Counted from the first letter of the stretch, positions 44,539-53,325 are shown. The stretch is 64,000 bases of DNA from JANNBN01 sp963763885 (GCA_963763885.1 CAVXQD010000001.1:992001-1056000); one strand, 5' to 3'. The notes: generated by a model from the sequence alone, not told the origin. Numbers and translations are program-made.

Positions 44539-47172
44539 CTACTCGGGCGTCGTTGACCCAGTGCCCGGTGCGCGGACGATCAGGTCTGCAACCAGCGCTG
44601 TCCAGCCCGTTTGATGGGATGCACCAAGGCCCATTCCGGTGTCTGCGTGGAAGTACTCGTGGAACAGCAAGCGATCCGGCCACCGTTGCGCATGCACGTC
44701 GGCAAAGGGTCTGTGACCTTCTGAGCCGACCCGAAACAACGCAATCAATCGATCAGCGATGTCATCAGCAACGGCCGACAACGGGATCTTCTGGCCCGAG
44801 CCTGTTGGGTGCTCCACACGATGGGACTCACCGAGGTGGGTGGCATAAACGCGCAACGCCCCGACAAGCATGTAGTTGACCGGGAACCAGACCGGTCCGC
44901 GCCAATTGGAGTTGCCACCGAACAACGGCGTCTGGGATTCCGCCGGCTCGTATCCAACCGTTGCTTCGACGCCATCGAGCGAAACCGTGAAGGGATGCTC
45001 CCGATGCGCAGCAGAAAGCGACCTCACGCCGTAGGGAGACATGAACTCATCAGGATCAAGCACTTTGGACAGCACACGGCTGAATCGTCGAACGTCCGCC
45101 AGCCCCAGCAGGATCGATGGGCATGCAGCGTCGTATTCCGCGCTCAGCACGTATTCCGCTGTCCATCGGCGTTCCGTGATGAACCACAAGAAGTGGTCGG
45201 CGAACGGTCCGGGCGTCAGAACCCGATCCGTTGGGAGCGCAGACACCGCAGCCAACGGGATGAGGCCGACCATCGACCGCACGGCAAGGGGCACCGATTG
45301 ATCACCGTGATGCAACACATCGCTGTAGAACCCGAGTTCTTCTTGCCACAAGCCCAACTCGTGCATCGCATGCGCGATGTACGCGAAATGGTCGAAGAAC
45401 TTCACCGCCAGATCCCGATAGACCGGGTCGGTGTCTGCCAGCTCCAACGCCATTTCCATCATGCGCAGCGCAAAGGCAGCCATCCATGCTGTCCCGTCTG
45501 ACTGTTCCAAACGAAAGCCTTCGGGAATACCTTCCGAGCGGTTGATGGGGCTGATGTTGTCAAGCCCGAGGAACCCACCCTCGAAGACGTTGAGACCACC
45601 AGCGTCCTTCCGGTTCACCCACCAGGTGAAGTTGATCAGCAACTTGTGAAAGATGCGCGACAAGAACTCTCGGTCCCGGGATCCGTCGATTTCGTAGACC
45701 GCCAGCGCTGCCATCGCATGCACGGGAGGGTTCACATCGTCGAATGCCCACTCATATGCGGGGAGCTGACCGTTGGGGTGCATATATTCCTCGCTGCACA
45801 GCAACAGCAACTGCTCTTTCGCAAACTGCACATCAACGTGGGCGAGCGCGATGCAGTGAAACGCCAGGTCCCATGCCGCGTACCAGGGGTACTCCCATGC
45901 ATCAGGCATTGAAATGATGTTGCGGTTGTGGACATGCCACCACGACGCATTTCGGCCCTTGCGGCGCTGCGCCGGCGGCACCGGTCCGTTTGGATCCCCC
46001 TTGATCCAACGTTCGACGTCGAAGTTGTAGAACTGCTTCGTCCACAGCAGACCAGAAAAGGCCTGCCGCGCAATCATCGAATCTTCCTTGCTTGTTCCAG
46101 ATGGAATGACGGACGTGTAGAACTCGTCGGCGTCTTCGGCGCGGGCGCTGAGGACCGCATCGAACGACACACCAAGATCCGCTGCCGTGTGCACCGTGGA
46201 CGAGAAACGCAACCTGACTTCCACGGTTTCTCCAGGCACTGCACTGAACGTGTACCAAAGGGCAGCCTTGGTTCCCTCGCGGTTCGGGTTCACGGTGTCA
46301 AGACCACCCACCACGTGATCGTTGATTCCGTCCTTCGGAAACTGTGCCCCGCCGTCAGTCCCGAAGATGCGCAGCGTATTTGTTGCGTTGTCGCAGAACA
46401 GCGGAACGGGTTCACCATCGCCGATCAGCTGCATCTTGCGGCCGTACACACCATTAGCCACCAGCCCGTTCGGCACGTGCTCGTGCATAGTGATGCTGGG
46501 GACGGGCGCCTCAACTTCGAAGGACCACTGGTCCCGAAACCACAGTGTTGGGAGCACGTGCAGGGTCTCGGTGGTTGGGCCGCGATTTGTCGCCTTCAAC
46601 ACGGCACACAGATCGTTGGCGGTCGCCTTTGCCCACGTCACTTCAATGTCCCAGAACCGGTTCTCGTCAAACGCTCCCGTGTCGCCCAGCTCAAACTCTG
46701 GATCGGTCCGCCCGCGCGCTGCATTTTCCGTGATCAGCGATTCGTATGGGAACTCACTTTGCGGATACGCATATGCCCACTTCATGTACGAGTGAGTCGG
46801 CGTGCTGTCCAGGTACCACCAAGACTCTTTGACGTCTTCGCCGTGGTTGCCCTCGTCTCCGGTCAGGCCGAACAGTCGCTCTTTCAGGATCGGGTCCTTG
46901 CCGTTCCAAAATGCGAACGCAAGACAGATTTCCTGCTCGGAATCGCAGATGCCGCCCATCCCGTCTTCGTTCCATCGATATGCGCGCGAACGAGCGTGAT
47001 CGTGCGGGAAATAAGTCCAGACCTCGTCGCCTTGAGCGCTGTAGTCCTCGCGAACGGTGGCCCACGCCCGCTCTGCCAGGTACGGCCCCCAACGCAACCA
47101 TCCCCGTCGATCCGATTCAAGCCGTCGATGTTCAGAGGTCGCCACAGTAGGAACGGTAAGCGAACTGGGCAC
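44539..47172 (-). CDS. GH63-like glucosidase (mannosyl-oligosaccharide glucosidase type)
   Basis: The 877 aa product has an N-terminal beta-domain and a C-terminal (alpha/alpha)6-type part. Recognisable blocks are LRWGPYLAERAWATVREDYSA at the start, EYPWYAAWDLAFHCIALAHVD, EWAFDDVNPPVHAMAAL, GGNSNWRGPVWFPVNYML and HEYFHADTGMGLGASHQTGW near the end, all typical of bacterial proteins annotated as glucosidase in family GH63. There is no signal peptide, so it acts in the cytoplasm, perhaps on glycogen- or glucosylglycerate-like sugars. Start GTG 47172 is uncertain and lacks a clear ribosome site. Confidence 0.87.
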   Translation of the reverse strand: MPSSLTVPTVATSEHRRLESDRRGWLRWGPYLAERAWATVREDYSAQGDEVWTYFPHDHARSRAYRWNEDGMGGICDSEQEICLAFAFWNGKDPILKERLFGLTGDEGNHGEDVKESWWYLDSTPTHSYMKWAYAYPQSEFPYESLITENAARGRTDPEFELGDTGAFDENRFWDIEVTWAKATANDLCAVLKATNRGPTTETLHVLPTLWFRDQWSFEVEAPVPSITMHEHVPNGLVANGVYGRKMQLIGDGEPVPLFCDNATNTLRIFGTDGGAQFPKDGINDHVVGGLDTVNPNREGTKAALWYTFSAVPGETVEVRLRFSSTVHTAADLGVSFDAVLSARAEDADEFYTSVIPSGTSKEDSMIARQAFSGLLWTKQFYNFDVERWIKGDPNGPVPPAQRRKGRNASWWHVHNRNIISMPDAWEYPWYAAWDLAFHCIALAHVDVQFAKEQLLLLCSEEYMHPNGQLPAYEWAFDDVNPPVHAMAALAVYEIDGSRDREFLSRIFHKLLINFTWWVNRKDAGGLNVFEGGFLGLDNISPINRSEGIPEGFRLEQSDGTAWMAAFALRMMEMALELADTDPVYRDLAVKFFDHFAYIAHAMHELGLWQEELGFYSDVLHHGDQSVPLAVRSMVGLIPLAAVSALPTDRVLTPGPFADHFLWFITERRWTAEYVLSAEYDAACPSILLGLADVRRFSRVLSKVLDPDEFMSPYGVRSLSAAHREHPFTVSLDGVEATVGYEPAESQTPLFGGNSNWRGPVWFPVNYMLVGALRVYATHLGESHRVEHPTGSGQKIPLSAVADDIADRLIALFRVGSEGHRPFADVHAQRWPDRLLFHEYFHADTGMGLGASHQTGWTALVADLIVRAPGTGSTTPE

Positions 47173-47257
47173 TTGTCATGCGGACGCTCTGCACAGCGAA
47201 CAGAAACGTACCGGTCAGCAGCACCGATCACTGAAACTCGGCTTACTCCAACGAAGA

Positions 47258-47289
47258 GAACGTGTGTTCTTGATACAGAACGAGTGTTC
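47258..47289 (+). promoter_or_regulatory. Tandem LexA-type (SOS) boxes
   Basis: Two perfect GAAC-N4-GTTC palindromes stand 20 bp apart centre to centre: GAACGTGTGTTC (47258-47269) and GAACGAGTGTTC (47278-47289). The second ends 15 bases before the GTG start of the nuclease gene. This is the core of the actinobacterial/Bacillus LexA operator (CGAAC-N4-GTTCG). The 20-bp spacing places both on one helix face, allowing cooperative binding. Confidence 0.85.
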
Positions 47290-47304
47290 GTCTATGGTGC
47301 TGAG

Positions 47305-49038
47305 GTGAGCTCCGGTTCCCTCGTCCGAGCAGCGGCGCCCCAGGCGACAGCAAGACGCACTACGGCCCCGCGCGAAATGGCGCCACGTCAAATCAGCCTC
47401 GACGAGCTTGGCACACCACTGGACCAAGTGAGGTTCTGTGTGATCGACCTTGAAACAACCGGAGCGTCACCAACCGAGTGCGCCATCACCGAGGTCGCGG
47501 CCTCCCGCTACGAAGGTGGCGTGTGCACCGGCACGTTCGCAACGCTGGTCAACCCGGGAGTACCTATCCCCCCGGAGATCACCTATCTCACCGGTATCAC
47601 CCAAGACATGGTTGGACCTGCGCCGCTCATCCAGTCCGTGTTGCCTGCGTTGTTGGAGTTCATCAGAGACGACGTCATCGTCGGCCACAACGTGCGTTTC
47701 GACATCGGGTTCCTCAACGCATCGCTTGCTACGCATGGTTACGAACGTCTTGCCAACCGCTCCGTAGACACGCTCCGCCTCGCCCGACGCCTCTTACGTG
47801 ATGACGCTCCGAACTGCCGCTTAGGCACGCTGGCTGAGTACCTCGGCCTGCCCTCCACCCCAACCCACCGAGCTTTGGCTGACGTCCGGACCACCGCCGA
47901 GTTGCTGCACTACATCTTGGAAAGAGCAGCCGGCCTTGGCGTCATGGGTCTCGAGGATCTCATTGAGTTGCCAACGCTTGGCCGCCATCCAAGCGCTGCA
48001 AAGCTCAAACTCACCACCTCGCTCCCCCGGCGTCCCGGCGTGTATCTGTTCCGCGACGCCGGCGGAAAAGTGCTGTACGTGGGCAAAGCCACCAATCTTC
48101 GTCAGCGCGTTCGCAGCTACTTCGGATTCGACGAACGGCGCAAAATCGGTCCGCTCCTCCAGATCACGGCAAAGATCGACCATTTCGAGTGCGCAACCGT
48201 CATCGAAGCCGAAGTGATGGAAGTTCGACTCATCCAACACTTCCTGCCACGCTTCAATCGGCAATCGAAATTCTGGACTCAGTATGCATACCTACGAATC
48301 GGTGGCACGGCAGCCAAACCTGCTGTCGCAGCAGTCAGAGACCCACTGTGTAACGCCAGCAGCTGGCTCCTTGGTCCGTTTCCGTCGCTCACCAGCGCCC
48401 GTGTTGCAGCCATCGCATTTCGAGAAGCCATCACGTCGCTGCCACCAACACGCGTCCTCGACAGAACCGTCATCAACCGAGCCGATCTCCTTCTTGCGCC
48501 GCTTGAAGTGCAAATGCGAGAACTCGCCGCAGACGAACAGTTCGAACTGGCCGCTGCGCTGCGAGACCGCGCTGGCGTACTCACCCGCGCCATCGATCGG
48601 CAGATTCGCGCAGACATGATCAGGTCCCAAGCGCTCATCTCGTTTCGCTGGCAAGGTCACGACCTCCACGTGCTGCACGGCCGCCTATCCGTTGGCAACA
48701 AGGCTCGGCCCGTTCCCACGCCCGAGCTTGCAATCCCCACAAATGTGGCTGACGAGTTGCACCTGCTGTGCACGTTCCTGGACCGCAACGCGCATCGTAT
48801 CGACCTCGTTGCGATGGATCCGGTGGACCCTGCAAGTAGTGGCCTTGCCTACCCCAGCGCTCCCACGCCCCGGTTTCGTCCCCAGGCCGCCCGAGAGCCA
48901 CACGCGAGGAAGCCGGAACCCCGTCAGAGCGGCGCCGCTAGTCGACGCGGTGGCGGTTCGACTCGGCAACGAGCAGTTCGAGCGAACGCAGTGCCGCCCC
49001 GGAACGTACCGCCTGGGCGGCCATCGCCAGCCCAGTAG
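47305..49038 (+). CDS. DEDD exonuclease fused to UvrC-like GIY-YIG nuclease
   Basis: The 577 aa product combines a DnaQ-like exonuclease (residues 40-205) and a GIY-YIG endonuclease of UvrC/Cho type (240-330), then an AADEQFELAAALRDRAGVL stretch resembling the UvrB-interaction (UVR) motif, and a basic tail. Exonuclease residues are IDLETTG (Asp48, Glu50), GHNVRFD (Asp133), His188 and Asp193. The GIY-YIG part shows PGVYLF, YVGKATN and an Arg near 268. Start GTG 47305; ATG 47377 is the next choice. The tandem LexA boxes predict SOS induction for nucleotide excision repair. The last 101 bases overlap trpD convergently. Confidence 0.93.
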   Translation: MSSGSLVRAAAPQATARRTTAPREMAPRQISLDELGTPLDQVRFCVIDLETTGASPTECAITEVAASRYEGGVCTGTFATLVNPGVPIPPEITYLTGITQDMVGPAPLIQSVLPALLEFIRDDVIVGHNVRFDIGFLNASLATHGYERLANRSVDTLRLARRLLRDDAPNCRLGTLAEYLGLPSTPTHRALADVRTTAELLHYILERAAGLGVMGLEDLIELPTLGRHPSAAKLKLTTSLPRRPGVYLFRDAGGKVLYVGKATNLRQRVRSYFGFDERRKIGPLLQITAKIDHFECATVIEAEVMEVRLIQHFLPRFNRQSKFWTQYAYLRIGGTAAKPAVAAVRDPLCNASSWLLGPFPSLTSARVAAIAFREAITSLPPTRVLDRTVINRADLLLAPLEVQMRELAADEQFELAAALRDRAGVLTRAIDRQIRADMIRSQALISFRWQGHDLHVLHGRLSVGNKARPVPTPELAIPTNVADELHLLCTFLDRNAHRIDLVAMDPVDPASSGLAYPSAPTPRFRPQAAREPHARKPEPRQSGAASRRGGGSTRQRAVRANAVPPRNVPPGRPSPAQ

Positions 49039-50035
49039 CCATGTCTGGCGCTTTACCCGTGACCACCAGCGACGCTGCAGCGTTCAAGAGGACAACGTCT
49101 CGGTGTGGACCAGGAGCGCCAGACAAAACTGCGGTTGAAATTGCGGCGTTCTCCTGAGCGGTACCTCCGCGGAGGTCCTCCATGGTCACGAGTTCGATGC
49201 CCACCGATTCCGGGTGGAACACCTCTTCCATCACTGCACGGTTCTTGACGTGCCAAATGGTGGTGGGGGCAGTGGTGCTGATTTCGTCGAGGCCGTCGTG
49301 GCCGTGCACGACCATTGCGTTCTGCCCGCGCGCAGCAAGAAGGCCAGCAACCTTTGGAGCGGTTCGGGCATCAGAGACCCCCATCACCTGGTTCTTCACG
49401 CGACCAGGGTTGGCGATAGGCCCAAGCATGTTGAACACGCTTGCGACTCCGAGCTCGCGACGGGTGGGCCCGACAAATCGCATGTTGGGGTGAAAACGCG
49501 TCGCAAGGCAGAAACCCATACCGGCTTGCCGCATGCAGCTGGCAACACCCTCTGGCGTGATGTCAACCGCAACACCGAGTGCTTCAAGCACGTCGGCAGA
49601 ACCGGCTTGTGACGTGACCGCACGGTTGCCGTGTTTGCAGACCAGCACGCCTGCCCCGGCAACGATGAACGCCGCGGTGGTGGAGATGTTGATGGAGTTG
49701 GACTGATCTCCGCCGGTGCCGCAAGTACACAACGCCGCAGCGCGTTCGGCGTCGGTCAGCGGCACATCGACCGAGTACCGGTACATCGTGGCAAGGCCAC
49801 CGCTGAGCTCGGCGATGGATTCGCCTTTGGTGTGCAGCCCAACGAGCAGCCCCGCGATTTGGGCGGGCGTTGCGCCACCCGTGAGCATGGCGGCAAAAGC
49901 CGTCTCGGTTTGTTGCGCATCAAGATCGTTCCCAGAGGTGATCTCGACCAGTAGGGCTTTAAAGCCACCGAGGCCGCGGAGGCGCGCGTCAGCTTGTTCA
50001 GCGGAAAGTGGTTCCGCTACCTGTGTGTTGGGCAT
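48938..50035 (-). CDS. trpD: Anthranilate phosphoribosyltransferase TrpD
   Basis: TrpD joins anthranilate and phosphoribosyl pyrophosphate in tryptophan synthesis. The 365 aa product has the PRPP-binding CGTGGDQSNSINISTTAA, KHGNRAVTSQAGSADVLEALG, and HPNMRFVGPTRRELGVASVFNMLGP with the conserved Arg. It stands alone, without other trp genes. Its 3' 101 bases overlap the tail of the convergent nuclease gene. No attenuator-like leader is visible upstream. Confidence 0.95.
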   Translation of the reverse strand: MPNTQVAEPLSAEQADARLRGLGGFKALLVEITSGNDLDAQQTETAFAAMLTGGATPAQIAGLLVGLHTKGESIAELSGGLATMYRYSVDVPLTDAERAAALCTCGTGGDQSNSINISTTAAFIVAGAGVLVCKHGNRAVTSQAGSADVLEALGVAVDITPEGVASCMRQAGMGFCLATRFHPNMRFVGPTRRELGVASVFNMLGPIANPGRVKNQVMGVSDARTAPKVAGLLAARGQNAMVVHGHDGLDEISTTAPTTIWHVKNRAVMEEVFHPESVGIELVTMEDLRGGTAQENAAISTAVLSGAPGPHRDVVLLNAAASLVVTGKAPDMATGLAMAAQAVRSGAALRSLELLVAESNRHRVD

Positions 50036-50115
50036 GAGTACCGCAACCTTTACCTGGAATACCTGTGCCTGATTCGAAACGAATCAGGCACAAGTCAGGT
50101 TGGATTCGAATGAGA

Positions 50116-50355
50116 TCAGGCGACCGCAGCGCGACGACGCTGGCGCAAAATGCGACGACGTTCACGCTCGGTTGCGCCGCCCCAGATGCCGTCCTTCTCG
50201 CGTGCCGCAAGGGCATACTCGAGGCACATCAGACGGACGTTGCATGTAGAGCAGATAGCCTTGGCTTCGTCGCCCTCTTCGTCTGTGACGGGGTAGAAAA
50301 CCTCGGGGTCGATGCCCTTACACAAGGCTTGTGAACGCCAGCTCTGGCTCTTCAT
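50116..50355 (-). CDS. WhiB-family iron-sulfur transcription factor
   Basis: WhiB proteins are actinobacterial 4Fe-4S regulators. The 79 aa product has the four cluster cysteines at 12, 35, 38 and 44 (AICSTCNVRLMC), the GIWGGATERER turn (56-66) and a basic C-terminal RRILRQRRR likely to contact DNA. It is the compact type (WhiB1 or WhiB2-like); which of the two is not decided. It is separated from trpD by 80 bases and from the DUF3501 gene by 247 bases with no other gene. Confidence 0.95.
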   Translation of the reverse strand: MKSQSWRSQALCKGIDPEVFYPVTDEEGDEAKAICSTCNVRLMCLEYALAAREKDGIWGGATERERRRILRQRRRAAVA

Positions 50356-50602
50356 CGTGCGCGATCCAATCTCAAGTTACGTGGGTCGAACTCGCGTCGG
50401 TCAGAAGTGAGGAACACAACTGGGGTGGTGACGGAGTCCGTAAATGGGGGGCCTTAAAGTATGGCCTCAAGCGTTTTCAACTGTCCAGGCCAGTAGGTGT
50501 TACGAACGTCACATCCATCAGATTAATGACGTTGATTGCCCAGGCAATCGTCCAGAAAACCGCTGAACGGCGTAATTGGGAGACAAAAGTCACTCTCAGA
50601 GG

Positions 50603-51205
50603 TCAGTGGTCGTCAAGGTCTGTGAACAGCTGTTCTCTCGTGTCGACGGTGAGCTGCGTTTCCTCACGGTAGTTGGGATGGACGCACGAAAGCACGACCG
50701 GCCCCGCACGAAACGCATCCACCTCGTCTGCTGAGAGCTTCCAGTGGATGTAGTGCACAGCCGAGGTGATGTCGTCCCTGGTGAGCTGCGCTTCGTGCTC
50801 GGGATCCACCTCACATCGGATTACCTGTTGGGCCCCGTCTGGACCTACCCGGAACTCCATGGAAGTTTCCACGCCGACGAGCCGGGGGAACCAGTAGCGC
50901 ATCTGGTCCTCGTCGGTGCACTCGATGAACAACGTGGCCGACAGTTCGCCGGGTCCCGGAATGAGAGGGTTGTACGTGGCCAACTCATGCTCGATCTGAG
51001 CATCGGTCGTCATCTTCTCGGCCCGCGCCATTTCCTGCACCTGGAAACGAAGGGTCTCACGGTTCTCGAAAACCAGACTCATAACCGTGCCTACGTGCAC
51101 ACGCCGGCGGGCTTTGAGGCCGATGATCCGCTCCCGGTACGCCGGGCGTTCCCGTTCGTACGCTCGGGGCTCGGAAATATCGTTGATGGTGAGATGGCGG
51201 CTCAC
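50603..51205 (-). CDS. DUF3501 family protein
   Basis: The 200 aa product (start GTG 51205; ATG 51229 is possible) begins RHLTINDISEPRAYERERPAYR, as is usual for DUF3501, followed by VGTVMSLVFENRETLRFQVQEM and VRCEVDPEHEAQLTRDD-like acidic stretches. The family has no defined activity but is repeatedly found next to CCG-domain Fe-S proteins and rubrerythrin, as here. It lies about 110 bases downstream of the Fe-S gene on the same strand. Confidence 0.88.
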   Translation of the reverse strand: MSRHLTINDISEPRAYERERPAYRERIIGLKARRRVHVGTVMSLVFENRETLRFQVQEMARAEKMTTDAQIEHELATYNPLIPGPGELSATLFIECTDEDQMRYWFPRLVGVETSMEFRVGPDGAQQVIRCEVDPEHEAQLTRDDITSAVHYIHWKLSADEVDAFRAGPVVLSCVHPNYREETQLTVDTREQLFTDLDDH

Positions 51206-51315
51206 CGAATCTTTTCTGCCTTCATTCATGTGGTGTGAGATCGCTTTCGATTTCGGTGAGAAAGTCAGTGAGAAGAGTCGGCGAGAAAGTCGGTGAGAAA
51301 AGTCGGTGAGGTGAG

Positions 51316-52632
51316 TCAAGGTGCTTCGGGTCGGATGCCGTAGGCCCGAGCGATCACTTGAAGCGGATGTACCGGCGTGATGCCGGTTTCTTCGTCGATT
51401 GCACCGTTTGCGAGGACACAGTCGCCGCTGACAACGTTGCTTCCCGCGTTCAGTACGGCCTGACCAAGCGGCTTCACGATCTTTTTGGCGATGTCGTAGT
51501 TCTCAGCCCGGTAGCCCCACGTGCCATCGATCCCCGAGCAACGGTTGACCAACGTGATCTTTGCTCCTGCCAGCTTCATGAGGTCACGGCTCTTCAGGCC
51601 GTTTCGCTGAGCCTGCAAATGACATGACACGTGATAGGTGACCGTTTCTGGAACCTGTCCGGTGAACTCGGTAGACAATTTGGTGTCTGCACCCTTGTGC
51701 AACTTCCAGAGATACTCCGATGAGTCGTAGGTGTGCTTACCGACCAGCCCGGCATCTGTTTCGTGGCCTGTGCCCTTGAGGTATAGCGGATAGTCGTTCT
51801 TGAGGACAAAGCTGCACGTTGGCTGGGGAACCACGATGTCGTTGCCGGACCGAACCGTCGCCGCAAGGGGGCCGACGTTCTTGGCAGCCTGGACGCGGAA
51901 CTGATCGATATCGCCCGAGTGCAGCCACGGTGCCCCACAGCAGCCGACTCCTGCTGGTAGTGAACACGACACGCCGTTGTGCTCGTAAACCTTGACAAGG
52001 TCTTGGCCGATGGCGGGGTTCTGGTACTCAACAATGCATGTGGGGAAAACAGCGACCTTTGCCTGCTGGTTTGCCAACATGGGTGTTGCGCGTCGTTTGA
52101 ACCACGTGGAGAAACGTACGCGTGCGTATGGCTGCAACAAGCGTTGTGCAGAGACGCCAAGTGTCTTTTCCATCATCCGGCGAGGAAACGACCCAGGGGT
52201 CTGTGTCGCAGCATTGGCTATCGGAGCGGTCAACGAAGCGAGCGTTCCAAGCAGGTCGGTGCGTCCAAGCACTTGGCTGGTGACGGAGCGCTTGGAATTC
52301 TCGCGGTGCTTGATTGCCTTCGCCCGCATCATGAGTGCAGGGAAATCGAGCTGCCATTCATGGCCCTGGCCTGGCGTGTAGGGACAGGTGACGTCGCCGC
52401 ACTTCTTGCAGTTGAAGCATTCGTCGACAACCTGGTCCTGTTCAGCCCTGGTCATCAAATGCGACTCTTGGCTGTCGTGTTTGTCGATGGCGTCAAACAG
52501 CGTGGGGAACGACGTACAGAGGTTCACACAAACGCGACAACCGTGGCACAGGTCATAGACGCGGTTCATCTCGACGCGGAGATCGGCGTCATCGAAGTAC
52601 GCGGTGTGTGTTGGGTCGTAAGTGGTGGTCAT
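51316..52632 (-). CDS. CCG-domain (heterodisulfide reductase/GlpC-like) Fe-S protein
   Basis: The 438 aa product from ATG 52632 has a strong GAGGAG site. The N-terminal ferredoxin part has CHGCRVCVNLC and CFNCKKCGDVTCPYTPG, enough ligands for two 4Fe-4S clusters. Two CCG-type segments follow: PTCIVEY, VGCCGAPWLHSG and PTCSFVLKN, then HVSCHLQAQRNG and CSGIDGTWGY. It resembles GlpC/HdrD-like soluble electron-transfer subunits. With rubrerythrin and a PerR-like regulator upstream, a role in peroxide or oxygen defence is inferred. Confidence 0.88.
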   Translation of the reverse strand: MTTTYDPTHTAYFDDADLRVEMNRVYDLCHGCRVCVNLCTSFPTLFDAIDKHDSQESHLMTRAEQDQVVDECFNCKKCGDVTCPYTPGQGHEWQLDFPALMMRAKAIKHRENSKRSVTSQVLGRTDLLGTLASLTAPIANAATQTPGSFPRRMMEKTLGVSAQRLLQPYARVRFSTWFKRRATPMLANQQAKVAVFPTCIVEYQNPAIGQDLVKVYEHNGVSCSLPAGVGCCGAPWLHSGDIDQFRVQAAKNVGPLAATVRSGNDIVVPQPTCSFVLKNDYPLYLKGTGHETDAGLVGKHTYDSSEYLWKLHKGADTKLSTEFTGQVPETVTYHVSCHLQAQRNGLKSRDLMKLAGAKITLVNRCSGIDGTWGYRAENYDIAKKIVKPLGQAVLNAGSNVVSGDCVLANGAIDEETGITPVHPLQVIARAYGIRPEAP

Positions 52633-52642
52633 CGAATACTCC

Positions 52643-52685
52643 TCATCAAACCTCAATCAAACTTCAATCAAACTTCAATCAAACT
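52643..52685. repeat. 11-bp direct repeats before the Fe-S gene
   Basis: Three perfect copies of TCAATCAAACT (52653-52663, 52664-52674, 52675-52685) follow a degenerate 10-bp copy (52643-52652), just upstream of the Fe-S gene start on the minus strand. The 11-bp spacing puts each unit on the same helix face, as in iterated operator sites. No known consensus matches. Confidence 0.8.
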
Positions 52686-52717
52686 TCAGCCGCAGGTTCC
52701 GGTGTCGGACGAAAATC

Positions 52718-52773
52718 GGGACGGGACACCAAACAGCGGAGCCCGTCCCGGAGCGTCGTTTTACGAAAACGAC
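52718..52773. promoter_or_regulatory. Two hairpins between rubrerythrin and the Fe-S gene
   Basis: GGGACGGG (52718-52725) pairs with CCCGTCCC (52742-52749), and GTCGTTTT (52755-52762) pairs with AAAACGAC (52766-52773) around an ACG loop. Both arms are perfect. They may serve as terminators, mRNA processing sites or a DNA operator in the rubrerythrin-FeS-DUF3501 transcription unit. Confidence 0.5.
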
Positions 52774-52782
52774 AACATTGCA

Positions 52783-52800
52783 CCCGGCATCTGAGCCGGG
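52783..52800 (-). terminator. Weak terminator-like hairpin after rubrerythrin
   Basis: CCCGGC and GCCGGG, separated by six bases, lie seven bases after the rubrerythrin stop; on the minus strand the stem is followed by a T-rich stretch (TGCAATGTTGTCGTTTT). The tract is imperfect, so termination would be partial, allowing readthrough into the Fe-S operon. Confidence 0.45.
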
Positions 52801-52806
52801 CAGATA

Positions 52807-53226
52807 TCAGAGCGCGTCGAGGCCCTGCTGAAACCGGCCGGCGTGCGACTTCTCAGCACGTGCAAGCGTTTCGAACCAGTCAGCGATCTCGGTGAAGCCT
52901 TCGTCGCGGGCTGACTTTGCGAACCCTGGGTACATCTCTGTGTACTCATATGTTTCGCCTGCAATGGCTGACTTGTAGTTGTCTTCGGTAGAGCCGATTG
53001 CCATGCCGGTTGCAGGGTCACCGGAACCCATGGTGGCAAGGTATTCAAGGTGGCCGTGCGCATGGCCGGTTTCGCCGTCGGCGACGTTCTTGAACAGGCC
53101 GGCTGCGTCGGGGTAACCCTCGATGTCAGCCTTTTGCGCGAAGTAGAGGTAGCGACGATTGGCCTGGCTCTCGCCGGCGAAAGCGTGCTGCAGGTTGGCC
53201 TCGGTCTTGGTGCCTTTGAGCGACAT
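52807..53226 (-). CDS. Rubrerythrin (diiron domain only)
   Basis: Rubrerythrin reduces hydrogen peroxide at a non-heme diiron centre. The 139 aa product starts at ATG 53226 behind AAGGAG. Iron-ligand motifs are EANLQHAFAGESQANRRYL (Glu in GES), NVADGETGHAHGH (ExxH-like), ETYEYTEMYPGFAKSA and ETLARAEKSHAGRF (ExxH). It lacks the C-terminal rubredoxin domain, so electrons must come from a separate protein, perhaps the downstream Fe-S protein. The Fur/PerR-like gene is upstream on the same strand. Confidence 0.95.
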   Translation of the reverse strand: MSLKGTKTEANLQHAFAGESQANRRYLYFAQKADIEGYPDAAGLFKNVADGETGHAHGHLEYLATMGSGDPATGMAIGSTEDNYKSAIAGETYEYTEMYPGFAKSARDEGFTEIADWFETLARAEKSHAGRFQQGLDAL

Positions 53227-53243
53227 AAAAACTCCTTGTTACA

Positions 53244-53277
53244 GGGATAAGGGGGAATACGGGGGGATTGCGGGGGG
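53244..53277 (+). promoter_or_regulatory. G-quadruplex-type motif between perR-like and rubrerythrin genes
   Basis: On the + strand four G-tracts of lengths 3, 5, 6 and 6 are separated by 4, 5 and 5 bases (53244-53246, 53251-53255, 53261-53266, 53272-53277), which fits the G3+N1-7 quadruplex pattern. The complementary C-tracts are on the coding strand of rubrerythrin, in its 5' leader or promoter, about 18-50 bases before the ATG. Confidence 0.7.
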
Positions 53278-53325
53278 AATACGGATAAGACTGAAAACAG
53301 AGAAAAAGCGGCGAACTGCCAGGTG

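Noticed and set aside
45928..47304. Long + strand ORF upstream of the nuclease gene
   Set aside because: It is in frame with the nuclease but antisense to the well-supported GH63-like gene, and crosses the LexA boxes; composition is that of a shadow frame.
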